DNA from: Hepsetus odoe
Lineage: Eukaryota; Chordata; Actinopteri; Characiformes; Hepsetidae
Direction of reading: 5' to 3'
Length of the DNA: 64,000 nt
NCBI GenBank assembly: GCA_017165825.1
Contig: CM029393.1
Span: 5,187,111-5,251,110, forward strand
Each line of letters starts with the position of its first letter. Position 1 is the first letter of the stretch. Both the position numbers and the translations under genes were made by a program. The notes under the pieces are model-generated. The model saw only the letters and a program-made list of their open reading frames with translations. It was not told where the DNA came from and did not search any database. Below, in pieces: positions 1-10,501 of this stretch.

Positions 1-1245
1 CTTGAAAGTCCTGTGGGAGACATGAACTGCAAATGCAAAAAAATTACAGGTTTGTTCCAGCAATAAAATAACCATCTGTTGAAATACCTACTGTGACAGA
101 AATAAGCTGCACTGCTGTTTGGTACATAAACTTTATTCTGATTTCGATTAGCCATGCTGTTTTCCCAATGGCATAATGTTATTCACTTTTGGTCTGGAGG
201 TATATATTTTTTTAATGTGATTTTATATTTAATCATACTAAGTCACCCAATAAACTTCAAACTTTCAAATCAAATTAACATCTTCTGCTTACAGGGTAAA
301 AAAACTGCATTGCCATGTTGTAAATAAACTGCTGTTTACTCCTCAAGTCTGAACTGTTGCTGAACAAATTTCTACACCACAATTTTAGTCGACACATTAC
401 AAAAACATTTTTGTTTTAAAAGTTTTAGTTCAGTGCTTGAACTTTATTGTAGCCAACAATGCGATGTAAGGAGTTTCTGATGGAGGTCCATCATTCAGAG
501 TTACACTGAACTTTTCATAACGTTGGCATGTGTCTACAATAATATTTTTGAACGTGTGTGTATAAATACAAGGTCTAGGTGATGCTTTTAGTTAATGTGT
601 CACTCTGAAAATGAACAGTTCCAAACAACACCACTAAACTCCAGCTCACCAATGAACCGACCGATTGTTTGGTGCTCTCAGGAAGCAAAAATAATGTTTG
701 AGAAAAAAACCCTTGATGTTGCAAGCAAAGCGGGTATAGATGGCAGGGTCTGGGTACGGTTTCAGAGTGTGAATATTTAGGTTGGCACATAGTGGTCCCC
801 AACACAACCAGCCTGGGCAATGGGCTTGGGCCAAGTCAACCTCAAGATCAAAACAGTGAGACTGCAAAGGCCTGCACTTTTTAATGCTCATACGGTGAGC
901 CACAGAGCATGACCAGTGAAGACCACAAATCAGCCGGTGGGACCAGCTCTTTTACTGCTTACCCACTGCTCATGCCTTCTTATAGTAGTGTGCAAGATTC
1001 AATATCCAGGTGTCGGGGTCAGAAGTAAGCTGTTAGTGCCTGAAGTAAGCTTGAAGTTCTGTAGGTCCTGGCAATACAGGATGACTCATATACGCTTTGA
1101 CAAAGAAGGTCCTTGAGTGGATGGTTTAATGTGTTCTCTAAAACCTTTTGATTGAACTTTCAAGAAGTTCTTCATCCTAAAATATCTCATGTGTCTTTAA
1201 ACCAGGATTCTTTAGGCACAACCTAGTGATTCTGCTAAGGTATCA
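1..1245. other. Unique AT-rich noncoding DNA
   Basis: No gene, RNA or recognisable repeat is seen. Short open frames on both strands overlap each other, have no recognisable family match and no splice or promoter context. The sequence is AT-rich with many short A and T runs, typical of fish intergenic or intronic DNA. Confidence 0.6.
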
Positions 1246-1247
1246 TC

Positions 1248-1272
1248 CCAAAAAAAATAAATAAATAAATAC

Positions 1273-1304
<32 letters not shown>

Positions 1305-1306
1305 TA
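1248..1306. repeat. A-rich/ATAA run followed by (TA)n/(CATA)n microsatellite
   Basis: An A run passes into AAAT units, then into alternating TA with CATA interruptions. It is simple-sequence DNA with no coding capacity. Confidence 0.9.
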
Positions 1307-2288
1307 TTGGCTTTAATGTAAAATGAAACAATCTTTTTGATTTGCCAATCGAAGTTCTATGGACTGTTTAGGCCTATGTTGCTGAGATGATTTTATACTA
1401 GAAAACTGTATGGCTAAAACCCTGAAAAAGATCCAGGTGAAGCATTTTGCATCTCATGTTTTTGTTATGAACATTTTCCTTCCTTTACTGAGACTGTGTT
1501 TCAGATATGAGATTTTATTCAGACAGCGATGATATACATAATTATGTTTGTCTTAAAACTGGAAAAAAGACATCATGTGCATATTATGCTCAATATCACA
1601 TTACTTGTAGACAAAATATGAAAATGACTTGTCAATGAACACCTGAGGCTAAAACACCTGTAAAACGGTACCTGTTCTGACTACATTCTTATTATATCTC
1701 AAAACTCATCATATTTGTTTATCAAGTTCAGTTCTGCTACTGCAGTGGCGAGGTGAAAGCTGAAGAAAACACTCAGTTAGCAAGTTACAGACACATCAAG
1801 AAGCACTTTCACCATGAAGCGGTTTCTTTTCAGTGACAGTTGGGAAGGCATGCGCTTTAGACCTTGTTCAGCCACAGCCTCCTTACTCAAGACCGGCAAA
1901 GCTGTGTAAACATTACAAAAATGAAAAGTTGCAGGACGCCCATTTGGAACTTATTAGCTCTCCTCTGTAACCTGTGTTTAAATTATTACGGCCAAACCCA
2001 GAAGTTTGGCTCTGGCACACCACTGTATCCAAGGCCAGTTAACCTCTGGAGTCAGAGACCAAATCTTCAGGTTTGGAGATCACTGCAGTTCCTTATGGAA
2101 AATATATAAAAGTCTTGCTCTTCTTGACACCCTCGAAAGAAATTTTAAAAAACCAATATGAGAAGAGAAGAATGTTCCTTTTAGAGGGCAAAATAACACT
2201 GAACTGCCCAGAACAACTCATATTAGGCCATTATCATAATATTGCAGAATAGTAACTTATGTTTTCATAATCAATGTCATGTAAAGTG
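1307..2288. other. Unique noncoding DNA
   Basis: Nothing recognisable. An 81-codon frame near 1864-2109 has no family resemblance and no supporting signals. Confidence 0.55.
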
Positions 2289-2756
2289 AGACACCCAAAA
2301 CAATATGTCCAAAGGTTTGCAGATTCCCGCTCATCCATTGCCTCTAAATACAGCTGTATTATCAGGCAGTCTGTCTTCTGCCAAGCCTTTAAACCAGAAG
2401 TTGGAACAGTGTTGCAAGCATTTGACTGCATTTAGTTGTAAGGACTTTGGTGAGGTGAGGTACTGTCATAGGGTGACTAGATTTTGGATCACACACACAA
2501 ACCAGTCCAAATCATCTCAGTGTTGTTGGATGGAGCTCTATCACTCTAGTTTCACTTCTGTACCGCCTAATGCTAGTGGGCTTTATAACCCACCTGCTGA
2601 GACTTGGCTTATGTGAGTCTGCTCCAGTGCATCTTGTTCTATTAGTAGTGCTTTTCACCCTGTGTCAGCAGTGGTTGCACTTTAACAAGCAGAATTTACT
2701 AATAAAAAGGGATGACTGTATATTTTTGTGGACATAAGGTGAAGTGTATATCAGCT
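2289..2756. mobile_element. MITE-like non-autonomous DNA transposon (Tc1/mariner-type ends)
   Basis: The left end carries ATGTCCAAAGGTTTGCAG and the right end carries TTTTTGTGGACATAAGG. These are diverged inverted copies of the 'tatgtccaaaagtttgtggaca' type of terminus found on many fish Tc1-type MITEs. Inside, positions about 2400-2465 resemble the reverse complement of the transposase C-terminal coding strip of such elements. The element is about 460 bp with no open transposase frame. Several fragments of related elements occur elsewhere in the window (near 29.3, 45.9 and 63.1 kb). Family assignment is from memory of fish repeats. Confidence 0.55.
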
Positions 2757-3640
2757 TAAATGGAATTCTCTTTACAAGCACAGATTTTCTAGAGCCAGTA
2801 GTAGAAGCTGATACTATCTTTGGCTACCATTATTCCCAGTGCTTTAACTGCTAAGTGAAAGTGCTGTATTTGGAATCCACACTGTGGTTTTACTTATTTC
2901 ATGCTAACGTTGTTAACAAGTGAAAAAAACTAACGCTCACACATACTCCACAAGACAGGCCTTTGCAAATATTCCAAAACTAGCAAAGATCGATTGCAAA
3001 TCTATCTGTTTCCATAAACATTGAAGAAAATGGCTGGAAGCTGGAAGATGACAAGTCTGGATAGGACTCTCTTACCACTTAGCATGGAACTCCAGCCTGT
3101 TACGCTACAGTGTGTCTTGGTATTTAAATTTAATTTGATCATAAGGGTTTGAGGATAAGGGTTCATACCTCAGAAGGTTATTTTGGATTAGGTTCTAGTT
3201 ATAGCTGGAAGCTCTCTTATATTTAAGTTATTAAGAGCAATGACTAAAGCTAAATTTAACTCAAATTGTTCTTTATTGTTCTTTACATTTTTTATTAAAA
3301 ATCAGTGAAAATGCAGTTTCCAAACTTTCATTTCAGACTACATTTGCATTTCTAAGAAGATGATGTGTGTTAGTATGATTTGATCGTCAAGAAAAGTCGA
3401 TGCCGATTGTTTTGCCGGGCATCTCCCTGATGTTTTTATTATTTTTGAAAGAAACTGGAAAAAGTTAGAAATACGCAGCAGTTGATGCACAGTTCTTGTT
3501 TGAAAATATAATTAACTATGTAACAAACCACTGATTAGTTAAGTAATTAATAAAAAGCCTGAAAGACCTCAATAGTGAATCAGTCATGAGCTGCTATTCA
3601 TAAACAATTGCTAGAAATGAACTATCAAGGCATCCTTGGC
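2757..3640. other. Unique noncoding DNA
   Basis: AT-rich sequence with no recognised gene or repeat. An octamer-type motif ATTTGCAT lies near 3343. Confidence 0.55.
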
Positions 3641-3862
3641 ATTGGTGACCTAGTGGTTAGGGAGTCAGAAGATTGTGGGTTCGATTCCCCTCTCCAGTAG
3701 GTTGCTCTGAGGTACCTTTGAGCAAGGTACCATCCCTGTCACTGCTCCCTGGGCGCTTTTTGCACGGTGTTTGAGTGCATGGGTTAAATGCAGAGGTCCA
3801 ATTTCATTGTGGTTCACTGTGTGCTGTGCTGTGACCTCGCAATGACAAGGGTTGTCACTTAG
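3641..3862 (+). mobile_element. tRNA-derived SINE, family A
   Basis: The pol III box A region reads TGACCTAGTGGTTAGGG and box B reads GGTTCGATTCC. Then come the family body, GGTTGCTCTGAGGTACC and GAGCAAGGTACC, the middle block with CACTGCTCCCTGGGCGC, and the 3' block with GCAGAGGTCCAATTTC and GACAAGGGTTGTCACTT. Part of the head between boxes A and B is deleted. This family recurs about 18 times in the window in both orientations. Such elements are mobilised in trans by LINE proteins. Confidence 0.9.
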
Positions 3863-3876
3863 AAATCAAACTTAAA

Positions 3877-4010
3877 AATCCTAGTGGATTGGCCCTGTCA
3901 CTGTAAGATCGCAAGTGTGATCCCCAGTCAAGACACAGCCATCCTTGGCTGCTAGCCTCGGCACAACTGGCCTCAGTCTTCTATGATGGACAAGATGGCC
4001 CCTCCATGAA
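3877..4010 (+). mobile_element. Possible second tRNA-type SINE relic
   Basis: Directly downstream of the family A SINE, the sequence holds CTAGTGGATTGGCC and a box B-like GCAAGTGTGATCCCCAG, then CACAGCCATCCTTGGCTG. This layout resembles a different tRNA-headed SINE. The copy is old and its boundaries are uncertain. Confidence 0.4.
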
Positions 4011-5716
4011 AACTACAAATAGAGGCACTTGTTGACTAATAAGAGAATTGCCAGTTCATGTTCTTTCCCAAATACTTTGTATAGAGTCAGTTTGAAAAGA
4101 TCCAATAGCACTTCATGGTCCTCTTAGGAATTATATCCTAGCCTTCACTTTCCCAACTTGCTAACACTGAGTGATGGTGGGGACCAAGTAAGATGGCAAT
4201 TGGTCAAGACGTAAAACTGAGGAGAATACTGGGCAAAAGACCCTGTGTATGTGTTTTGTATTGTACTGTACAAAATACCCAAAGTATTCCAAATGTACAA
4301 CACTGAATTCTTCAGTTTTGACAAAATAGTCATTAAATGTTAAATTCAACAAGAATCTAAGCATTCCAGAGAAAAACACACTTAATTTAAGATGGCTCTA
4401 AAGGTTTGGAGCATTCTAAGCCTCCATTAAACCAGGTTTCATGGTTTTGGAACTCACTATAACCTTGCAAGTGTAGTTTATTTTGTCATTTTAGGTTATT
4501 TTAACAGGCTGATTGGGTTGCTTCCAAAAAGCACACTGGACTGCATTAGGACCAGCAGATTAATACCATTCATCATAGTTTATATTTAACATATTTCACT
4601 TATTGTGGATACACAATGAAGAAGAGAGGTGTAAAATCGCAAGGTTATATTTATATTAATACGTTCCTGCTGCATCAACAACAATAGATGATAAGACGTT
4701 TTGGAACTCATCTCATAATTTTCACACTTTTGTTGGGTAGGTTCCCGACATGTAATGCAAAAGAAACATGAAATAATTTTTCACATTATTATGTGAGTGT
4801 ATCTTTATTTCAGATGATTCATATTTTTGAAAGGTGTCACACCACTAGACAAGCCAATGAGCCCAAAATGCTTTTAGCCTAAATGTTTGTTAGGAACAAA
4901 ACCTCATCAGCTTCATTATTTAAAAAGTACATAAATGTTGCAAGACTGCCAAGCAGGCTTATGTGTAGTGCTTTAGTGCATCATCAGTAAAACCTTCCTA
5001 CTGAGATAATATAGTCTGAGTAATACGACTGCAACTGTAAAACAGCCATATATCAGATCCCAAGGTGTTTTACATCTCCCTCTAAAAGACCCTTACAATT
5101 AAACTTTGACAGAAATAAATTAGCTTGCCTTGGACCTGAAGACTTTAGTTTATTTGCTATATTGGATCAGACTGCCAAAATGACTTGGCCTCAACTCAGG
5201 GATTCATAAATTGTCTGCCCTTTGGACTGAACAACAACCTTGATTTATGCAGTGGCTAAAATCGTTGAAGTTTGCAGGTTTTCCTCTGTCACTCCAGTAA
5301 ACTTTTTAATAAAATCTATCACAATTTGCCACAGCCGTATGAGACAGACCGCTGAGCTCTATTCTGGGAGCAGAACAGCGTTGCTAGGCACTGATGAAAA
5401 AGACAACTGTTAGCATTCACTTGAATGTCTCAGTCTTTGGTTGAGTTTGGGGCCTATAGGTCACTTACTTTGGTTTGTTAATGGTCATCACAATTTCACT
5501 ACTGGTAGTCTTTCCTGTTCTCTCCTTAGACATACATTTATATCACTGAGAGAAACAGATTTCCCTGATCTATACTTTTCTCTAAATTGTTGTAGGTCAT
5601 GATTTACTTTTTGAAATACATGCAAAAGAATCATTGTATCACACTCATATTAAAAGTATTCATGCCATTAATTGTTTTCTGCTGCTTGTCCAGGTTCCTC
5701 TATTACTTGTGGGGAA
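4011..5716. other. Unique noncoding DNA
   Basis: No gene or recognised repeat is visible. Two overlapping minus-strand frames at about 4145-4379 have no recognisable family or signals. Confidence 0.55.
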
Positions 5717-6385
5717 CTGGTCCATTCTAGTCTTTGACTTGTCCAGGGTAGTTTATAGCTAATCCAGGATAGTCTATGGCCAGTACATGCTAGTGTAAAA
5801 CTAGTCCAGGCTAGACTTTGACTAGTCCAGGCCATCTTGGTATTAGTCTAAGCCAGTCAGTGCTAGTCCTTTGCGGTCAATGATTAGTGCATGATTGTGA
5901 ATAGCTAGTCCAGGTGAGTCCAATCTCGACTCATCCATTAGTCTGTAAATTCTTATAATATTTATACAGAGCTGTCGACCAGTTCCTCTGTTGATAATAA
6001 CTAATCACAGCAATGAAAAGTAGCTGTGCAGAAATAGAAACTGTTGCTGTTGATGAGAGAGCTCAGTGTACTTGGACCACTTTACTGTGCATAGATTACA
6101 GATCAGATTTAAAGAGCAGTTAGTTCCATGGCTGATAAGGGCAAGTGTTTAGCTAATCCAAACTACACTGTGGCTAATCTAGGGTAATCTGCTAGTTCAA
6201 TGGCAAAGATACTCTTTGACAGTATTGTCTAGTTTTCATAAGACTATTGTCTAAGATATGGCTAACCAGGTTGGTCTAAGGTAGTCTGGGAGGTGAATGA
6301 TAGTTACAGCTCAAAGGATTATTCAGGTTAATCTGATGCTAGTCTGTGCCATTATGACAAGTCCATGTTAGTGTAAAGCAAGGAA
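5717..6385. repeat. Degenerate minisatellite of CTAGTCCAGG-type units
   Basis: Words such as CTAGTCCAGGC, CTAATCCAGGATAGTCT, CTAGTCTTTGACT and GCTAGTCT recur at irregular short spacing in two blocks, about 5717-5905 and 6140-6385. About 230 bp of non-repetitive DNA separates them. The unit appears to be around 20 bp, built on CTAGTCCAGG-TAGTCT. Most copies carry substitutions, so the array is old. No coding potential is apparent. Confidence 0.65.
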
Positions 6386-6950
6386 CGGCAAAATAATTTT
6401 AGGATCTAACTCTAGGCACAAGCCAGGCAAATGAAAGTTATGGCTAATCCTGTCTACAAACCTTTTTTTATTTTTTATTTCGGAAAGTAGTGCTTTTAGC
6501 AAGTTAGAACTTCCCACGTGTAGTTTAATAGAAATGTATTTACTATTAAAACATTGGTTTTTAATATTTAGTTTTGGATAATTGGGATATTTGATAAGAC
6601 TTTTTTGAGGGGGAAAGACTCCATAAGCTTTGGGAAAAGACTGCTTAAGCAAAATTAGTATCCTAAACATACATAACAGAATGATATTTGGCTGTTTCAC
6701 CCCGTATTTAATTTTGAAGAGGACACAGCTATGTGACAAACTTAAGCTAGTTGATGGATGAGAGAAATGGGGGCTCTGGCCAGGACAAACACATTGTGAA
6801 TAGGTCCTCATTCATTTGGGGCCGGCGTGGTCAAGTTTGGAACGGTGTTTCAACAACACCCCTATTGTGCCTTCTCCTTCAATAAATAGAGCCATGCATT
6901 CATGGGCACTATTGATACATCATTTTTCACATATGTCCAGATGTCACAAA
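6386..6950. other. Unique noncoding DNA
   Basis: A 147-codon minus-strand frame (6368-6811) crosses this stretch. Its translation is unlike any family I know and it begins in the decayed minisatellite, so I treat it as chance. Confidence 0.5.
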
Positions 6951-6951
6951 T

Positions 6952-6988
6952 GGGGAAGGGGAGTAAGGGTGTGGGGTGAGGTGGGGGG
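6952..6988 (+). other. Putative G-quadruplex motif
   Basis: Five G runs of 4, 4, 3, 4 and 6 bases are separated by loops of 2, 5, 3 and 6 bases. This satisfies the usual G3+N1-7 quadruplex rule on the plus strand. It stands out in an AT-rich neighbourhood. No gene start is recognised beside it. Confidence 0.7.
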
Positions 6989-8798
6989 TTTCTGAAACAC
7001 CTGGTGAGTGTATTATATCCAAGGACCAGGCCCTGTCAGATAAACTGTTTGGCTAGTTATTGCTGATTTGGCTGCCTAATCATATGCCTGCACATTTGTT
7101 TTCGTATTTTTTTTTTCTTCACTCATGATCACATCAGACCCCAAAACAGATTTATTGCTAATTAAGGAAGGAGCCACCCCAAAATATGATGTAGTTTTCA
7201 GAAATCCTGGCCAACATAAGCCTAACCCTTGTGTGTAATATGTGATTTAGTTACATTTCACTGGCCTGGATCTTTACACGCAGTCACTGGTCTTTTACTC
7301 CTGTAACCTTGGACATTAACGTTAGTGTCAGCTCTTAATTCAATCTGTTTATTTTTGCTGTCATCAGGAATATGATGTCAGCAATATGTGTGAAAAATTC
7401 AGCAAAAAAAAAAATCACACCCAGCACTCATGATGTCATTAGTTTGTTCAGAAATATAATTTATTTGCAAATTCTAAGCTGTAGAGAATTCAAACAAATC
7501 CATTCACCATTTTTTTTTTCTGGACTGTCACTGCCACGGCCCTGAGTTAGTGAGAAAGCTCTTCAGCTCACGTCTGCTTTCAGTCTCTAGAAAGTATCGT
7601 CTTACATCAGAGCAGGTGGATGCCTGCACAGACTTTCAGAAATAGTGCGCATTACACACATTACCCATTTCTCACCGGGGGAACCTAAACTTACAGGGCC
7701 ACAATAGCCTCTTTGCTGTCCCAAAATACTGAAAAGTGCTGCAGACCAAACACCGACTGAAAACAGTTCAGTCAAATGAGCCCCAGTAGGGGGATTTAGC
7801 GATGATATCCCCAAATTTGTATTCTTTGGTGGTCTGTGGACTGAAGCTCCATTGTGTTGTGCTTTGCAAACATCTCTCACAAAGCTCTCCTCACAGTTCT
7901 TCGTAACAAGGCCTTTAGCTTCACATGTTGAGTCTTATTCTTGGGCTTTGCCTTTCTCTTGGGCTTGGACAAGAGTCAACTACATCACCAGGGCTCAGTT
8001 TGAGGGGAGGCTTCGAGGGGATTCAATTTCTCAGTGAAAAATGATAAAAATGGACCCTCCTTAAAAAAAAAACATCTGCTACTCCAACTCCATCCCATTT
8101 GAATTAATGTTGTGATATCACTTAAGAAGAATTTTAGCTTGTAAACACATTTACAAGCTGAAGAGATTTACAAAATGACAAATCAACCTCTATAACAAGT
8201 ACTACAAAGAGTGTTGAACTGTAGCCAATGAGAACTCACTGGTAGCTTATCCTGATCATCTGTATTAGAAGTCTGAAAATTGTGGAGAATTTCTTTTTTT
8301 TGCACAAATGAACACGGACACGAACGACAGCAAAGGAATGATTAGCACATGATAGACATGCTTCTCAGCTTGTTTCATAGGCAGGTATATATTTTTGAAT
8401 AGGACTAGAATACCAGTGTAGTTGTTACTATATCAGTTCCAAAGCGTCTGTATCACAACAAGAATTGACATCCAAGAACATATCTCATATCTAAGAACAT
8501 ATCCAAGAACTTAACCCATTAAAGCTTTTGCAGCAAACAAGAACTGAGAACAAAAGAAATACACAACAACATTTTGATATAAGATGTTTTGGGCTTTGGA
8601 AATGGGTAGAAAACAACATTCTTTACTTATTTGAGCTTCGCCAGCCAAGTTACAATTAGGCAAATCAGGGACACCCATGTTCAGACTTTACTATCATCCT
8701 GTTTCAGGTGGCTTCTAGAGACTCAGACACTTTCTTTTCATTTTCTTATTGGGCTCTACTTTTATGACTAATGTGAAAATGAAACACTGTGCACTAGG
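6989..8798. other. Unique noncoding DNA
   Basis: No gene seen. A short repetitive patch at about 8470-8515 repeats CCAAGAACATAT/CTAAGAACATAT-type words three times. Confidence 0.55.
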
Positions 8799-8935
8799 GA
8801 GAAGCTATTTAAAGCTGCCTGGGGAGCAGTGATGGGGACGGTACCTTGCTCAAGGGTACCTCAGGGCAACCTACTGGTCTGGGGTTCAAGCCTTCCGATC
8901 GTGGGCCAAGTCCCTAACCACTAGGCCACTGCACA
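8799..8935 (-). mobile_element. tRNA-derived SINE, family A, 3'-truncated
   Basis: On the minus strand the head TGGCCTAGTGGTTAGGG is followed by a box B-like segment, GGTTGCCCTGAGGTACCC and the GGGAGCAGTGA-complement block. The 3' third with the GCAGAGGTCC block is missing. Confidence 0.85.
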
Positions 8936-10261
8936 TTAAGAGAATTTCTAAAGGGCTCCCAAACTTTACTCTGAGGCACCACTGTATATCCCCAGATATG
9001 ACTCTGCTCTCCACTAATTACAAAAGTACACAGTAAACTAAGAGAATACCATGTAATTAGCATATCCATATTCAATTTCTTATTCAAGAAAGAAAGCCAC
9101 ACAGAGGGATGGCAAGGCTCCCTAATACTTCTACCCTGGCTTGACATTTCAATGCCCCGATAACAACAGCAGTTTTGACACGCAAAAATAATATGCAAAT
9201 ATAATAGTATGCGAATATAATCATTTAGCTGTAGTGTTTAAAATCAGTGTCTTGCCCAGTTTGTCAATGAACTATAACTACATAACCCTGTCAGATTGGC
9301 CTCTATTGGTAAGGTCCACCGGCCCACCCAGAGATCATGACGGGCCTGCACTTCACACTTTAACAGATCTTATATCATTTAGATTGGCTATTAGATACTC
9401 ACAGCAGCCCAGTGTTTACAGGACTGTTGCAGCATGCTCACTAAATCACTGGGGTCTGTGTAAGCGACTGCATGTGGAGGTGCGAATGAAGGAAAATGGG
9501 GAACAGTATGTCGAGGGAGAGAAAGGTTGGAGTGTCTGTCACCTCATTATGTCACTCATTAAGTCCAAACAGGCTACCGTGCTTAGACATGCACACGCAG
9601 CCAGCCTCCATTCCCCTCAGTCTCACACAATATTCCTCTATGTACAAGCACACAACTCCAGAAGAAGCTTCAGCCCTTTGTAAGGGTCAGCTGAAGGCCA
9701 CTCTGTCTCTTTATCCCTACTAAAACTTAGTATATTCTCTTTCTCTCTCTCTCTCTCGCTCGCTATTTCCCTCCCTCCCTCTTTGCTTCTATACCTCCCT
9801 CTCTCCCTCAATCCCTCCCTTTCATTCTCTTGTTACTGACATCAGGGCATTCCGTGCTTGTCTTAATAAACTCCAATCGCAATAAACCAGAACCAATTAC
9901 ACGCACAGCCAGACGGGCTGACCTCGCAAACGGAGGGGATCCACCTGGAGTATGATGGCATTCCTCTCCCCAGTTCATCCCTTAGGCTGGCTAACCGAGC
10001 CCCGGACTCCCAAACTCAGACTATGTTTAACAAGCAATTTAAAGTAATGGTTTGGAACTAAATTTACACTGTTTTACTCCTTAACCGTGAATGTAGTGAG
10101 TTAGACAAGACATATTTGTTGTCAGAAGTTTGCTTCTTTAGTTGTCCAGTGGAGCTACAAAAGGACTGTAGCCTTCACACACTTGAATGAAACCTTACTG
10201 GGATCCTTGATGAAACCCAGAGTGGATGGGCTGATGTGACTTGGGATGGGATGATATGATG
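8936..10261. other. Unique noncoding DNA
   Basis: A 149-codon frame (9234-9683, plus) is the longest here but has no recognisable domain, no Kozak or splice support, and an overlapping frame of similar quality. The part at about 9880-10060 has higher GC and looks like conserved noncoding sequence, which is inference. An octamer ATGCAAAT lies at 9193-9200. Confidence 0.5.
9737..9830. repeat. Pyrimidine-rich (CT)n/(CCCT)n tract
   Basis: CTCT runs followed by CCCTCCCT-type units give an imperfect polypyrimidine strand of about 90 bp. Confidence 0.85.
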
Positions 10262-10268
10262 ATGTTAT

Positions 10269-10493
10269 GCAGCGGTGGCCTAGTGGTTAGGGAGTTGGCT
10301 ACAGAAACGGAAGATTGTGGGTTCAAACCCCTTACCAGTAGGTTGCCCTGAGGTACCTTTGAGCAAGGTACTGTCCCTGTCACTGCTCCCTGGGCTCTTT
10401 CATAGCTGCCCCCTGCTGCACAGTGTGTGTTTGTGCAAGGGTTAAATGCAGAGATCCAATTTTGTTGTGGTGTGTGTACTAACACTTACTTTC
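10269..10493 (+). mobile_element. tRNA-derived SINE, family A, with likely 8-bp target-site duplication
   Basis: This is a nearly full-length copy. It has GCAGCGGTGGCCTAGTGG, box B-like GGTTCAAACCCC, the GAGGTACC/AAGGTAC pair, CTGCCCCCTGCTGCAC and a 3' block ending in CACTTACTTTC. The word ATGTTATG occurs at 10262-10269 and again at 10494-10501, tightly flanking the element. This looks like a target-site duplication and a relatively young insertion. Confidence 0.9.
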
Positions 10494-10501
10494 ATGTTAT
10501 G

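Noticed and set aside
5717..6385. CRISPR-like array of short repeats
   Set aside because: Repeats are variable in sequence and spacing, with no regular spacers, and the genome is clearly eukaryotic.
6368..6811. 147-codon minus-strand open frame
   Set aside because: Starts within decayed minisatellite sequence; low-complexity composition and no family match.
9234..9683. 149-codon plus-strand open frame
   Set aside because: No recognisable domain, another frame overlaps it, and there is no promoter or splice support. It is within the length expected by chance in 64 kb.
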